NCBI RefSeq assembly: GCF_013304385.1
Contig: NZ_JAAITU010000018.1
Coordinates: 1-64,000, forward strand
Direction: 5' to 3'
DNA from: Blautia glucerasea
GTDB lineage: Bacteria; Bacillota; Clostridia; Lachnospirales; Lachnospiraceae
Length of the DNA stretch: 64,000 nucleotides
Position 1 is the first letter of the stretch; every line of letters starts with the position of its first letter. Below are positions 6,955 through 16,500 of this stretch, in pieces. The notes beneath the pieces are model-generated. The model worked only from the letters and a program-made list of their open reading frames with translations, had not been told where the DNA came from and did not search any database. The position numbers and the translations under genes were made by a program.

Positions 6955-7826
6955 CCTTTGATTCCTCCTTTCGATACACCGGACATGATCTTTTTGCGGA
7001 ATACAAGGAATAAAAGGATCAAGGGCAGGGAAATGACCACAACCGCTGCCATCATGGCAGGGATATTTTCCCGGCCAAAGCCGTTTTCGCGGATTTCCTG
7101 GATCCCGTTGGAAACAAGATAGTAATCCGGATTATCTGTGATCAGTCTGGGCCATACATAGGAATTCCAACACTCGATCACTTTCAGTACCCCAATGGTA
7201 ACCATAGTAGGCTTGCAGATGGGGATCATGACTTTGCAAAGATATTTCAGATCTGATGTACCATCCACCTTGGCTGCTCTGTACAGCTCGTCCGGAACCT
7301 GCTGGAAATTTTCTTTCAGCAGATAAATATAGAATACCGATGTGATAGAGGGCAAGATCAGTCCGGCAAAGGTATTACGCATATCCAGGTTTGTGATCGT
7401 AACAAAGTTGGTGATGATCACAAGTTCATTGGGAATCATCATCAGGGAAAGAAACAGGGTGAACATCAGGTTTTTGCCTGGAAAGGACAGTCTGGCAAAA
7501 GCAAAGGCCGCCAATGTGATCACGATCATCATGATTCCTGTGGTTACAATTGTGAAAAACAGGGTGTTTCCCAGATACCGTGCCAGTGGAACTGAGGTAA
7601 ATGCATCTTTATAGTTCTGAAGGGTAGGCGACAGAGTAAAGAAAGCGGGAATATGCTCACTGTTATAGGAATTATAATTTTTTACTGAAGTTAGAAGCAT
7701 CCAGTAAAATGGAAAAAGTACGATCAGTCCCCAGATGCTAAGCAGTGTATACAGGCATATCTGGCTGAATCTACGTCTGCGCCTGGCAGAAGCTTTGATT
7801 TTTATGTAGTCAATCTGATTTTTCAT
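6951..7826 (-). CDS. Carbohydrate ABC transporter permease (MalG-like)
   Basis: A 291-residue inner-membrane permease with six predicted membrane helices. The first follows a basic cytosolic N-terminus (KIKASARRRRR). The EAA loop that contacts the ATPase reads ELYRAAKVDGTSDLKYLCKV, close to the family pattern EAAxxDGA. The FPFYWMLLTS segment after helix 1 and the short basic C-terminus are typical of MalG/UgpE-type subunits. It begins 2 nt after the stop of the MalF-like gene, so the two are co-translated as a heterodimer. The substrate cannot be read from the sequence. Confidence 0.9.
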   Translation of the reverse strand: MKNQIDYIKIKASARRRRRFSQICLYTLLSIWGLIVLFPFYWMLLTSVKNYNSYNSEHIPAFFTLSPTLQNYKDAFTSVPLARYLGNTLFFTIVTTGIMMIVITLAAFAFARLSFPGKNLMFTLFLSLMMIPNELVIITNFVTITNLDMRNTFAGLILPSITSVFYIYLLKENFQQVPDELYRAAKVDGTSDLKYLCKVMIPICKPTMVTIGVLKVIECWNSYVWPRLITDNPDYYLVSNGIQEIRENGFGRENIPAMMAAVVVISLPLILLFLVFRKKIMSGVSKGGIKG

Positions 7827-7828
7827 GG

Positions 7829-8719
7829 TTATATCCTCTTTTTGCTGGAACTTACAAGCAGGTTGATGCAGGTGATGGTGAGCACGATCACAAAAAGGAT
7901 GATGGCTGCGGCTGAAGCATAGGATGGATAACCGCCTCCATTGCCGTATAGCATGTCATAAACATATCCTACAATGGTATTCATACCTGCTGCGTTCAGA
8001 TCCGTACCAAACAGGGCAACTGCATCGCTATAGGCCTTAAAAGCACCGATAAATCCGGTGATCACCAGATAAAACACCGTAGGTGAGATCATGGGAAGGG
8101 TGATCCTTATAAAAGTACGGAATCTGGAAGTGCCGTCTACCCGGGCTGCATTATAGTAGTTTTTGTCTACAGAAGCCAGGGCGCCTGTCAGGATCAGGAC
8201 CTTAAAAGGCATAACAACCCAGATGGTGTAAAAGCATAGCACAAACATTTTTGCCCAATAAGGGCCGTCAATGAAATCCACAGGCCCTTTGCCAAACCAG
8301 GCCAGCATCAGGTTGATCAGGCCGTCTGTGTAGGCTGTTTTTTTGAAAAGGATCATAAATACAAGTCCCACTGCCAGAGTGTTGGTCACATAAGGCAGGA
8401 AATAAACGGTTTGGAACAGGTTTTTCAGTGCCTTGATACTGCTTACTGCCATGGAGATCAGCAGTGACAAAAGTGTGGACAAAGGTACGGTGATGATCAC
8501 AAGGATAAAGGTGTTTTTCACTGCCTGCAAAAAATAGGTGTCGTGAAGCACGTAGGAATAATTATATAAGCCTGTGCCATAATAGGTCTGGGAGGCAGAG
8601 TTATAACCCTCTTCAAAGGAGTAAATAAATACATCGATGAGAGGATATACCATAAAAACGCCAAGGAATAATATGGCAGGCAGAAGGTACAGCCAGCCTT
8701 TATAATTTCTTTTTTTCAT
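7829..8719 (-). CDS. Carbohydrate ABC transporter permease (MalF-like)
   Basis: A 296-residue permease opening with MKKRNYKGWLYLLPAILFLG, the usual start of MalF/UgpA-type subunits, and about six membrane helices. The EAA motif is YYNAARVDGTSRFRTFIRIT, where an Asn replaces the usual Glu of EAA. It follows the ATPase gene by 12 nt with its own AGGAGG. With the MalG-like subunit it forms the membrane channel of the importer. Confidence 0.9.
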   Translation of the reverse strand: MKKRNYKGWLYLLPAILFLGVFMVYPLIDVFIYSFEEGYNSASQTYYGTGLYNYSYVLHDTYFLQAVKNTFILVIITVPLSTLLSLLISMAVSSIKALKNLFQTVYFLPYVTNTLAVGLVFMILFKKTAYTDGLINLMLAWFGKGPVDFIDGPYWAKMFVLCFYTIWVVMPFKVLILTGALASVDKNYYNAARVDGTSRFRTFIRITLPMISPTVFYLVITGFIGAFKAYSDAVALFGTDLNAAGMNTIVGYVYDMLYGNGGGYPSYASAAAIILFVIVLTITCINLLVSSSKKRI

Positions 8720-8731
8720 AGCTGCCTCCTG

Positions 8732-9835
8732 TCATGCCAGATCTGCAGGGATCCGCGCGTCGGTCGCCCGGTCAAACAGAAAGACCTTGCCTGGTTTTAA
8801 TGCAAAATGAACCACAGAAGAAGAAAGATCCACCTTGTTTTCTGCACTGATAATGGATCGGATGGCCTGATTTTCGCAGGCCGGATGTGTGGATACCACA
8901 CTGATATCCCTGCCCATCACTTCTATTCCCGAAAGCTGGCAGGAGAGAGGTCCATCCTCCCTGAGGATAAATCCTTCCGGCCGGATCCCTATATATAGCT
9001 CCTGATCCGGCAGATTCTTTGCAGAAAGGATTTTCTGATCATTCAGATAAATGCCTCCGTCTTTGCTGAAGCCTTTAAATACATTGATCTGAGGAGTTCC
9101 GAGAAATCTGGCAACAAAAAGATTGCAGGGGTCATCGTATACCTGCTGAGGCTTGCCGGTCTGCTGCACAAGGCCATCTTTCATTACTACGATACAGTCA
9201 GAAATACTCATGGCTTCTTCCTGATCATGGGTAACGAAAACAGTGGTGATCTTTGTAGCTTTCTGGATCTTGCGGATCTCTTCTCTTGTCTGGAGACGGA
9301 GACGGGCATCAAGGTTGGAAAGGGGCTCATCTAGAAGAAGGACATGAGGCATTTTTACAAGTGCCCGGGCAATGGCAACCCTTTGCTGCTGTCCACCGGA
9401 CAGCTCTCCTGGCTTACGGTCCATCAATTCCTGGATCTGTACCAGACGTGCAGCTTCCTGGGCACGATTTAACATTTCCTGCTTGGACAGCTTGTTTTTT
9501 CCTTTCAGATTCTGAAGGGGAAAGAGAATATTCTGCAGTACGGTAAGATGTGGGTAAAGGGCATAGTTCTGAAAGACCATGCCTACACCACGGTTTTCAG
9601 GAGGTAGGCTGGTCACATCCTGATCTCCGAAAAAAATCTGTCCTTCTGTAGGTGTTTCCAGTCCGCAGATCATATTCAGGGTAGTGCTTTTGCCGCAGCC
9701 GGAAGGTCCTAAAAGTCCGATCAGCTGTCCGTCCGGAATCTCAAAGCTGAAATGATCCACAGCAGTAACCGGAGTATGGACGCGGCGTGATCTGGAAGGA
9801 AAGGTTTTGGTAATGTTTTTTAAGATAATTTTCAT
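8732..9835 (-). CDS. Carbohydrate ABC transporter ATPase (MsmX/UgpC type)
   Basis: A 367-residue ATPase. Walker A is GPSGCGKST, the signature LSGGQQQRVAIARAL, Walker B VLLLDEPLSNLDARLR, and the switch His lies in VFVTHDQEEA. A C-terminal TOBE-type beta domain follows (about 240-367). An in-frame upstream extension to 9943 is open, but the ATG at 9835 with AGGAG 9 nt ahead matches the family N-terminus (MKIILKNITKTF). Many Firmicutes share one MsmX ATPase among several importers; here the ATPase is encoded at the head of a dedicated ATPase-permease-permease-binding-protein operon. Confidence 0.92.
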   Translation of the reverse strand: MKIILKNITKTFPSRSRRVHTPVTAVDHFSFEIPDGQLIGLLGPSGCGKSTTLNMICGLETPTEGQIFFGDQDVTSLPPENRGVGMVFQNYALYPHLTVLQNILFPLQNLKGKNKLSKQEMLNRAQEAARLVQIQELMDRKPGELSGGQQQRVAIARALVKMPHVLLLDEPLSNLDARLRLQTREEIRKIQKATKITTVFVTHDQEEAMSISDCIVVMKDGLVQQTGKPQQVYDDPCNLFVARFLGTPQINVFKGFSKDGGIYLNDQKILSAKNLPDQELYIGIRPEGFILREDGPLSCQLSGIEVMGRDISVVSTHPACENQAIRSIISAENKVDLSSSVVHFALKPGKVFLFDRATDARIPADLA

Positions 9836-9864
9836 ATGGGAACTCTCCTGTAGAAAAATGTGGG

Positions 9865-9903
9865 TAACTGTCTGGAAAATATTGTAAATGTACGGAACAG
9901 TTA
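9865..9903. repeat. Dispersed hairpin motif, copy A
   Basis: The arms TAACTGT (9865-9871) and ACAGTTA (9897-9903) are perfect reverse complements, with GTACGGA directly before the right arm. Related elements with the same right half occur at 11898, 18589, 40269, 41413, 42003 and 63234. It is intergenic, upstream of the ABC operon. Confidence 0.55.
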
Positions 9904-9995
9904 TAAATATGAAAAGAAAGGGAAGGTTGTGTGCATACAACATTCCCTTTTTTCAAATACCTGGTATATGGATCTTTGCTGATATGCAGATCACA

Positions 9996-10562
9996 TTATC
10001 GGATAAAGTTGGTCATTATCTTCTTTTCTGTTTCCGGGTGGTGGATCCCTGCTTTTTTGCCTGCCTCAATACAATTTAAAAGCCAGGTCATATTCTGACC
10101 CAGATTACGCATGATCTGAAGACCTTCTGCATCTTTACGTACTTCATCCGGGGTATTGCCGTGAACCATAGGCCAATAATTGGAAGAAACCACTGGCATT
10201 TGGTGATAGGAGAAATATTTCAGCAGTACGTCCAGGGTAGCGGTGGTGCCGGCTCTTCTGGCAGATGCAACAGCTGCAGCAGGCTTGAACAGCAGATCTT
10301 TGCCTGCAAGGGAGCAAAGCTTATCCATAAACTGGATGATCTGGCCGCTTGGGGAAGCCCAGTATACCGGGGAGCCAACTACAAGCCCATCGGATTCTTT
10401 TAATTTCTGAGCAGCAGCTTTTACGTTTTCCTGGGAAGGATCTCCAGCCTGGAAAATCTCTGTTTCAATGCCATTTGCATTTAAAACGCCGGCTACTTCA
10501 CAAAGTGCGGTGTAAGTACAGCCTTCTTTTCTTGGACTGCCATTTAAAAGTAAAACTTTCAT
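9996..10562 (-). CDS. NAD(P)H-dependent FMN reductase / flavodoxin-fold protein
   Basis: A 188-residue flavoprotein. The N-terminus MKVLLLNGSPRKEGCTYTAL is the FMN phosphate-binding loop of the NADPH-dependent FMN reductase family, and the GSPVYWASPSGQIIQFMDKL segment forms the second FMN contact. ARRAGTTATLDVLLKYF and NYWPMVHG further down match the iron-sulfur-flavoprotein-like oxidoreductase subgroup, but the CX2CX2CX5C iron-sulfur motif of true Isf proteins is absent. The ATG at 10562 is chosen because AAGGA lies 10 nt upstream. It is monocistronic. The likely role is quinone, nitro-compound or azo reduction; the physiological substrate is unknown. Confidence 0.88.
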   Translation of the reverse strand: MKVLLLNGSPRKEGCTYTALCEVAGVLNANGIETEIFQAGDPSQENVKAAAQKLKESDGLVVGSPVYWASPSGQIIQFMDKLCSLAGKDLLFKPAAAVASARRAGTTATLDVLLKYFSYHQMPVVSSNYWPMVHGNTPDEVRKDAEGLQIMRNLGQNMTWLLNCIEAGKKAGIHHPETEKKIMTNFIR

Positions 10563-10615
10563 TTGTGATACATCCTTTCTTATATATAGTAGCAAAATAT
10601 TTATAGTCTCTGTTC

Positions 10616-11092
10616 TTAACTGAAAATAGCACCTGCAGCACCAAACAGACCGGCACTGGCAGCACCCATGATCACACTTGCAATCAATACACCCAGCATA
10701 ACTGCCAGAACACTGGATTTAAAATCCATGTCAAGAAGACTGGCTGCAAGGGTACCGGTCCATGCACCTGTACCAGGAAGTGGGATGCCTACGAAAAGCA
10801 TAAGCGCAATAAAAAGTCCTCTTCCAGCTTTTTCCTGAAGCTTTTTCCCGCCTTTTTCACCTTTTTCAAGGCAAAAAGTGAAAAACTTACCGATCACTGG
10901 TTTATCCTTTCCCCAGATCAGGATCTTACGGGCAAACAGATAAATAAATGGCACAGGAAGCATGTTCCCGATAATTGCAATGATGTAGGATGGCACAAGA
11001 GGAAGACCAAATCCAACAGCATAAGGAATGGCACCTCGAAGCTCGATCAGGGGAAGCATGGAAATCAGAAACACAATAAGATAATTTTTCAT
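10616..11092 (-). CDS. Small multidrug-export-like membrane protein (COG2426)
   Basis: A 158-residue membrane protein with about four helices. It matches the Sm_multidrug_ex family: ISMLPLIELRGAIPYA near the N-terminus and GVGIPLPGTGAWTG-like VGIPLPGTGAWTGTLAA in the middle, with a charged cytosolic loop (CLEKGEKGGKKLQEKAGRG) between. AAGGAG lies 7 nt ahead of the ATG at 11092. It lies between the TetR regulator and the flavoprotein, all on the minus strand, so the TetR could control it. Transport activity for this family is a database label with little experimental support. Confidence 0.85.
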   Translation of the reverse strand: MKNYLIVFLISMLPLIELRGAIPYAVGFGLPLVPSYIIAIIGNMLPVPFIYLFARKILIWGKDKPVIGKFFTFCLEKGEKGGKKLQEKAGRGLFIALMLFVGIPLPGTGAWTGTLAASLLDMDFKSSVLAVMLGVLIASVIMGAASAGLFGAAGAIFS

Positions 11093-11222
11093 GGAAATCT
11101 CCTTTTCATAATATTTTCTGCCAAAGATCTGTGTGGCAGCAGTTTTTTCCTTTATGATTATCTGACCGCTATTATACGCCAGGGACAGTGAATTTTCAAG
11201 TGAAAAGGGGGCAGGATCAGCC

Positions 11223-11759
11223 TTATGTGTCTGCGAATACAAGGCGAAGTGCCTTTGCCATTTCTTCAGGAGATTCTCTGGCACCACCCAAAGACCAGTG
11301 GATGTAGGAATTATAAAGTGCACCGCTGAAAGCATGAAGTCTGTAAATATGGTCCAGGCTGTCATCCTCTTTCTTCCAGCGATACATCACATATTGATCA
11401 ATGGCATTCAGGAAAAGGTGACCATATCCGCATTTGAAAAGATTGTCCAGAAATTCATGGTGTTTTTTAACGTAGGTAAAATAATGGGTCAGATTGGATA
11501 CATCATAGTAATTTCCCTTAATGGGAAGGGCCTGGATATCTTTATCATAGAAGATCAGGGCATCCTCCAGGTAGGCTTCAAAAATATCTTCCTTGGAAGA
11601 GTAATTCCGGTAATAGGTCATTCTGGAAACACCAGCTTTCTTGGTAAGTTCGGAAACCGTGATGGAAGAAAAACTCTTTTCTTTCAGAAGCTGACTAAGG
11701 GCAGCTGCAATACACTTCCGCGCTAATAAGTTGGATGGGTTCTTTTTATGGATGTTCAT
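11223..11759 (-). CDS. TetR/AcrR-family transcriptional regulator
   Basis: A 178-residue regulator. The N-terminal HTH reads RKCIAAALSQLLKEKSFSSI, TVSELTKKAGVSRMTYYRNY and SSKEDIFEAYLE, a standard TetR DNA-binding domain. The C-terminal half (about 65-178, with YVKKHHEFLDNLFKCGYGHLF) resembles the TetR_C group of DhaS-like Firmicutes regulators, which respond to small ligands. The ATG at 11759 has AAGGAG 8 nt upstream. It is followed 130 nt later by the small multidrug-export-like gene and diverges from degV. A dyad upstream at 11822-11850 is a plausible autoregulatory operator. Confidence 0.9.
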   Translation of the reverse strand: MNIHKKNPSNLLARKCIAAALSQLLKEKSFSSITVSELTKKAGVSRMTYYRNYSSKEDIFEAYLEDALIFYDKDIQALPIKGNYYDVSNLTHYFTYVKKHHEFLDNLFKCGYGHLFLNAIDQYVMYRWKKEDDSLDHIYRLHAFSGALYNSYIHWSLGGARESPEEMAKALRLVFADT

Positions 11760-11821
11760 GAACAAATCTCCTTACATTGTCACAGTTTGAAAAAAAGAAT
11801 TGAATCTTTATTTGGAAAGTG

Positions 11822-11850
11822 TTACAATTCGTCACATGTGATTATTGTAA
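11822..11850. promoter_or_regulatory. Candidate TetR operator
   Basis: TTACAAT (11822-11828) and ATTGTAA (11844-11850) are perfect reverse complements flanking an inner CACATGTG palindrome (11833-11840), 63 nt upstream of the tetR start. The length and nested dyad suit a TetR dimer pair. No experimental support. Confidence 0.4.
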
Positions 11851-11897
11851 TCAAAAGCCAGCACCGAAGGTGTTTTGAAATGCATTTTCCTGATAGG

Positions 11898-11921
11898 TAA
11901 TTGCAAGGTACTGAACAGTTA
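11898..11921. repeat. Dispersed hairpin motif, copy B
   Basis: GGTACTGAACAGTTA forms the right half; the left arm TAATTGC is an imperfect match to the family arm TAACTGT. It is 24 nt in all and lies upstream of degV. Confidence 0.45.
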
Positions 11922-12060
11922 GGATTATTTTGATTATATCGAAAGCAGGAAAATTTGCAAGATGTTAGATGAGAAGTTAAACCTATGATAACTTACTCCT
12001 TAGAGAAGAGTAATCTTCCTGGTGGAGAGAGCAGAAGGGTTTTGGAAGGGAGCTTAAGGT

Positions 12061-12939
12061 ATGAAAACTGCCGTAATGACAGACAGTAACAGCGGTATCA
12101 CTAAAGAAGAAGCAGACAGGCTGGGGATATTTTTACTTCCTATGCCGGTGATCATTGACGAACAAACATATTATGAAGGAATCAATCTGGAGCAACGCTT
12201 TTTTTATGAAAGTCTTATAGAAGGTCATGATGTATCTACATCCCAGCCTTCCCCTGGTGATGTGATGGATATGTGGAAGCAGATCCTGTCTAAGGGCTAT
12301 GATGAGATCATCCATATTCCCATGTCCAGTGGTTTAAGCAGTTCCTGTGCTACTGCCATTGGACTTGCAGAGGATTTCCAGGGAAAGGTACAGGTAGCAG
12401 ATAACCATCGTATTTCTGTTACTATGCGTATTGCTGTAATGGAAGCACTGCATATGGCAAACGAGGGCAGATCTGCCAGAGAGATCCGTGAGGATCTGGA
12501 AAAAAGAGCCTATGATTCCAGCATTTTTCTTGCAGTTGATGATCTGAAATATCTGAAAAAGGGAGGCAGGATCACGCCTGCAGCAGCCGCTCTTGGTACT
12601 GTGTTTCATATCAAGCCGGTACTTACGATCCAGGGAGAGAAGCTGGATGCCTTTGCCAAAACACGAGGCATGAAGAAGGCAAAAGCCATCATGCTGAAGG
12701 CACTGAAAGAGGATCTGGAAAAACGTTTTCCAGGGATCGATCCTAAATATGTAAGGATCGGGGCAGCAGGGTCAGGTCTGAGTCTGGAAGAGTCCAGAGA
12801 ATGGCAGGCTATGCTCCAGGAGATGTTCCCTGAGGTACAGGTTTATTACGATCATTTGTCCTTCAGTGTAGGTAGCCACACCGGCCCGGGAGTATACGGT
12901 ATGGGATTCAGCATTGTACAGGATCCATCCATTAGTTAA
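12061..12939 (+). CDS. DegV-family fatty-acid-binding protein
   Basis: A 292-residue DegV protein. Family marks are the opening MKTAVMTDSNSGITKEEADR (usual V.DS.sdl..e), the central HIPMSSGLSSSCATAIGLAE and the LKKGGRITPAAAALGTVFHIKPVL segment that lines the fatty-acid pocket. A C-terminal EDD-fold half with LSFSVGSHTGPGVYGMGF follows; the conserved His and Gly of GSHTGPG are intact. DegV/FakB proteins present fatty acids to the FakA kinase for phospholipid synthesis; fakA is not in this window, and Firmicutes often have several DegV paralogues. GGGAG lies 8 nt ahead of the ATG. Confidence 0.92.
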   Translation: MKTAVMTDSNSGITKEEADRLGIFLLPMPVIIDEQTYYEGINLEQRFFYESLIEGHDVSTSQPSPGDVMDMWKQILSKGYDEIIHIPMSSGLSSSCATAIGLAEDFQGKVQVADNHRISVTMRIAVMEALHMANEGRSAREIREDLEKRAYDSSIFLAVDDLKYLKKGGRITPAAAALGTVFHIKPVLTIQGEKLDAFAKTRGMKKAKAIMLKALKEDLEKRFPGIDPKYVRIGAAGSGLSLEESREWQAMLQEMFPEVQVYYDHLSFSVGSHTGPGVYGMGFSIVQDPSIS

Positions 12940-12942
12940 AAT

Positions 12943-12970
12943 GTGCACAGTACGGAACAATCCGTGTAAT
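12943..12970. repeat. 28-bp dispersed repeat, copy 1
   Basis: It matches 18600-18627 with two differences; the shared core is ACGGAACAATCCGTGTAAT. It contains a hairpin ACGGA-ACAA-TCCGT. It lies between degV and the promoter of the cobalamin-riboswitch transcript. Confidence 0.65.
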
Positions 12971-13023
12971 TACTTACATTTTTAAATGACCGTAAATTTA
13001 TATATAAAATTTGGTTTTATGAC

Positions 13024-13051
13024 TTGATTTTTGGTTAGAAGTTGCTATCAT
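13024..13051 (+). promoter_or_regulatory. Promoter of the cobalamin-riboswitch transcript
   Basis: TTGATT (13024-13029) and TATCAT (13046-13051) with 16-nt spacing. Transcription would begin around 13058, just ahead of the aptamer. Confidence 0.55.
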
Positions 13052-13066
13052 ATGAGATGAATATAT

Positions 13067-13237
13067 ATGTTTTCAGTGCCTACGCAGATTAACTGTGAAG
13101 GGTAAAAGAGAATCAGGTGGAAATCCTGAGCGATCCGGTCACTGTAAGCAGGGAGCAATGCCAGTAAATCCATTGGACGACAGTCTGAGAAGGGGGCAAA
13201 GCGATGAACTGCAAGCCAGGAAACCTGCTGGAAATAT
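13067..13237 (+). promoter_or_regulatory. Cobalamin (adenosylcobalamin-class) riboswitch
   Basis: The aptamer shows the conserved blocks in order: GTGCC near the 5' end, AATCAGGTGGAAATCCTGAG, the CGGTCACTGTAA core (13136-13147), and the 3' B12-box-like GCAAGCCAGGAAACCTGC. The closing P1 helix pairs ATGTTTTCAG (13067-13076) with CTGGAAATAT (13228-13237). It is followed by a Rho-independent terminator at 13393-13424 and then by the surface-protein gene at 13566. By family knowledge, cobalamin binding should favour termination and switch the gene off when corrinoid is plentiful. Confidence 0.93.
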
Positions 13238-13297
13238 CCGATGAAAAGCTTCCGATGAAAGCACTTTCACCCAAATAATCAGATCAAAAGGTGGCAG

Positions 13298-13356
13298 GGG
13301 GATTTTTATGCGCCCTGGTACAAGTATTTTTGTATTGCAATAAATCCCCTATTGCA
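13298..13356 (+). promoter_or_regulatory. Mutually exclusive helices downstream of the aptamer
   Basis: GGGGATTT (13298-13305) can pair with AAATCCCC (13342-13349). The same right arm is the loop of a competing hairpin, TGCAAT (13336-13341) with ATTGCA (13351-13356). Such alternative pairings are typical of an expression platform, but the role in relation to the terminator at 13393 is not clear. Confidence 0.45.
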
Positions 13357-13392
13357 GCTTAAATACCACAGAGAAAGATTAAGGATTGAAGG

Positions 13393-13424
13393 AAGTCTGT
13401 TTTCAAATGAAAGCAGGCTTTTTT
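13393..13424 (+). terminator. Rho-independent terminator of the riboswitch
   Basis: AAGTCTGTTTTC (13393-13404) pairs with GAAAGCAGGCTT (13409-13420) using two G-U pairs across a 4-nt AAAT loop. A run of T follows (13419-13424). It stands between the aptamer and the coding region, as expected for transcriptional control. Confidence 0.85.
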
Positions 13425-13565
13425 GTGTGTAAGAGGAGATTACTTTGTAATGTTCCTATTTCACTAAAATTCCACGCAAAGCACAGAAACGTGTATATCC
13501 GATGTAAGCGGACTCCTGCCTCTACAAGCAGCGAGTACCTAATTTTATCAAAGGAGGAAGTAGCA

Positions 13566-16500
13566 ATGAGGAAAAAGTCAAATGCTCTTTTAGCACTTTT
13601 GCTAACAGGAGCAATGACCGTAACATCTGTATCTCCTGCATTTGCGGCAGAGGATTTTTCAGCAGATGCAGAGGTACAGGCTGTTCAGGATGTGACCGAG
13701 GAGGAATTTGACGCTGATGTTTCAGATGTGCAGGGTCAAGATGACCTGGGCGAAGTGGAGGATGTGGAAGATGTATTTACCAGTGGTGAAGAACCTTCTG
13801 ATCCGGATACCGGGGATGCGTCTTTCGGGTTGACAGATGGTAATACAGAGGAATATGTACAGGATGACCTTCTGCTGGCTGCCAGTTCTGAAGAAAAATA
13901 TCAGGACGGAACCTATACTCCAGAATCCTTTACTTTCCAAGGCGGTTCAGGAAAAGTTACGATTACCTGCCCGAAGGTGACCATTACAAGAGGAAAAGTA
14001 ACTGCAACAGTGGTTTTTTCCAGCAGCAGCTATAATAAACTGGTTGTAGATGGAGATGAGTATCTGCCGGTTTCAGGTACAGAATATACAGGATCTGTTT
14101 TTCAGGTTCCTGCAGTTCTCAACCAGGATATGGAGATCACAGGAACTACTGTGGCAATGACAGCTGCTCATGATATTACTTATACCATTCATATTAAGCT
14201 GAATGTGCCTATGGTAACGCCAGCTCCGGACAGACTGGAGGATGGTACCTATCAGGCAGCTGTAAAGGCAGATAGCGGATTTCCGGCAGAAGCCTGCACC
14301 CTGCTTGTAAAGGATGGAGAGATTGATGCAGTTGTCACACTGAAAAACGGGGATTATGACAGACTGTATGTGGGGGATGCACTGGATGCAGTCAATGAAA
14401 AGGATGATAAGCTGATCGCTTACAGACCATCGGAGGATGGTACAAAGCATATTTTCTGGCCGTTGGCTGTAGATAAGCTGGATACCTTATTCCAGGTGGC
14501 AGCCCGAAAAACAGATAAAACCTGGACAGACCATTATGTGAAGATCCTTTCTTCTTCAGTAACCAAGGTAAGCGATGAAGTTCAGGCACCGGACCAGGCT
14601 GCTGAGGCTGCAAAATTCCTTTACAGGAATTATGTGGATGATGTGATTTCAACAACAGGCGGAGTTACAAAAGATGGAAGCACCTATCATGTTGCATATT
14701 ACAATAGCTACAAGGGTGCTGTTTCTGGCATCAGCCTAAAAAGACCAAGTGCAAAAGAGTATAAGAGCGGATGGTTCTTCTCAGACTGGAGCATTTTTAA
14801 ATCTACTGTTAAACAGCAGCCAGCAAAATCCCAGACGTATTCTCTGGATACATCAAAGAGAACCCAGGAGCAGCAGGTAACTGCCACGCTGAAGCTGTAT
14901 GACCCTTCTGTGGAGGATGCAGCCATCAATGATGACAGTGCACAGCCTCTGGCTGAGTACACCTACAAGCTTGTGTTTGCAGCAAAACCGGATACCTGTC
15001 AGGTGACTTTCCGCGCAGTAAACAGTAAGACTGGTGAGGTGATTCCGGAAGCTCAGATCACAGTCACAAACAATACCACCAAGGAAGAAGTGACAGGTAC
15101 AGAAGGCATCTATCAGCTGAAATCCGGACAGAAATATACTGTTCAGGCACAAAGCGAAGGCTATATTGCAGAAGGCACAAAGGGGGATGCTGTTGCAAAG
15201 CAGACTTCCTTTACTGCTGCCTTTGATGAAACTGTTGATCTTTCCCTGACTGCAGAGGCGGACAGCAAGCATAAGGTTACCTTTAAGATCGTAGATGCAG
15301 AAGGTAAGGAAGTTCCGGAGGCAGTGCTTACAATAACAAATGAAGCTCCTGCAGAGGATGGAAGCTATACCTTATGGGATAATTGCACTTATTTTTATAG
15401 AGTAACTGCAGAAGGCTATCAGGTAGTAAGATCAAAATTCATCAAACCTTTGGAGGATCAGGAGGTTGTTGTAACTCTTACAGCACTGAAAAACTACCAG
15501 GCTTCTATTAAGATCCGGGCAAAATCCGGACATCTTGCAGTTGTGAATCCAAAGGTTCTGTCTGTTACCTATAAGAAAAACGGAGCGACATTTACTGTGG
15601 AGCCATCAGAGGACGGTACCTACCCGATGGTGGAAACTGTGGCATATACTTATACATTTGCTGCTGACAACTATCAGAGTGCAACTGCAAACTGGACGGC
15701 AACTGGAACAGAAGGCCCAGTGGAACTGGAAGGTGTGTTAAGTAAGGAAACTGCAAAAGCCCTTCTTGAGGATGCCATTGCAGCTGCAAAGGAGCTTTCT
15801 GATGAAATGACAGAAGGGGATGGTGCCGGACAGTGGGCAGCAGGAAGCAAAGAAACACTGAATGCAGCCATTCAAGCGGCAGAAGAAATATATGCAAAGG
15901 AAAATGCAGCAGACGATGATTATAAAACTGCAAAGGATGCTCTTCAGTCTGTTGTATCAGGTCTTAGCCAGAATGAAAATGCGGAGAGCATAAATATTAC
16001 AGTTTTTGTAAATAAGAATCCAGGGGAAGCACCTGTAAAAATGGCTATGAACGTAACAGCTGATGATGCTGCTAAGGTGACGCCTACCGACTCCAAAAAA
16101 AAAGACAATTACAACAAGTCAAGTGACATGGAAAAGCGTGCAACCGTGATTGACGCACTGGTAGATCTGCATAAGGAACTGTTCGGAGAGGAATATATTG
16201 CAAATCCAACCCAATATCTGATGTGCGGAAGCAGAGGCGCCGGTACAGGCTTCCTTCTTGGCCAGAAGAGCTTCATAAACTTTGTTGGATTCCGTGTAAA
16301 TGGAAAATATGTGGCAAGTGATCCAAGAATGTGCAGGCTGAAAGAAGGAGATGTGCTTTCCGTTTTTTCAGCAACAACGGTGGCAAATCCGGCATACTTG
16401 CAGTTTGAACAGCAGGAGACCACGGTAAACCAGAATGAGGAATTTACTCTTACTCTTACCGGCGATTCCTATTACATGGATGAAGATATCAACAGAACAG

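Larger units (their letters stand above)
11760..12060. other. Divergent intergenic region between tetR and degV
   Basis: About 300 nt without a gene. It holds a candidate TetR operator (11822-11850) and a short repeat (11898-11921). The rest is AT-rich, and no clear sigma-A promoter for degV could be fixed with confidence. Confidence 0.6.

Noticed and set aside
9836-9943. Upstream extension of the ABC ATPase gene
   Set aside because: The ATG at 9835 has AGGAG and matches the family N-terminus; the extension would read through a dispersed hairpin motif and lacks a binding site.
13386-13565. 60-codon upstream extension of the surface-protein gene
   Set aside because: It runs through the riboswitch terminator hairpin, has no signal-peptide character, and the ATG at 13566 has a strong AAAGGAGG site and begins a proper signal peptide.
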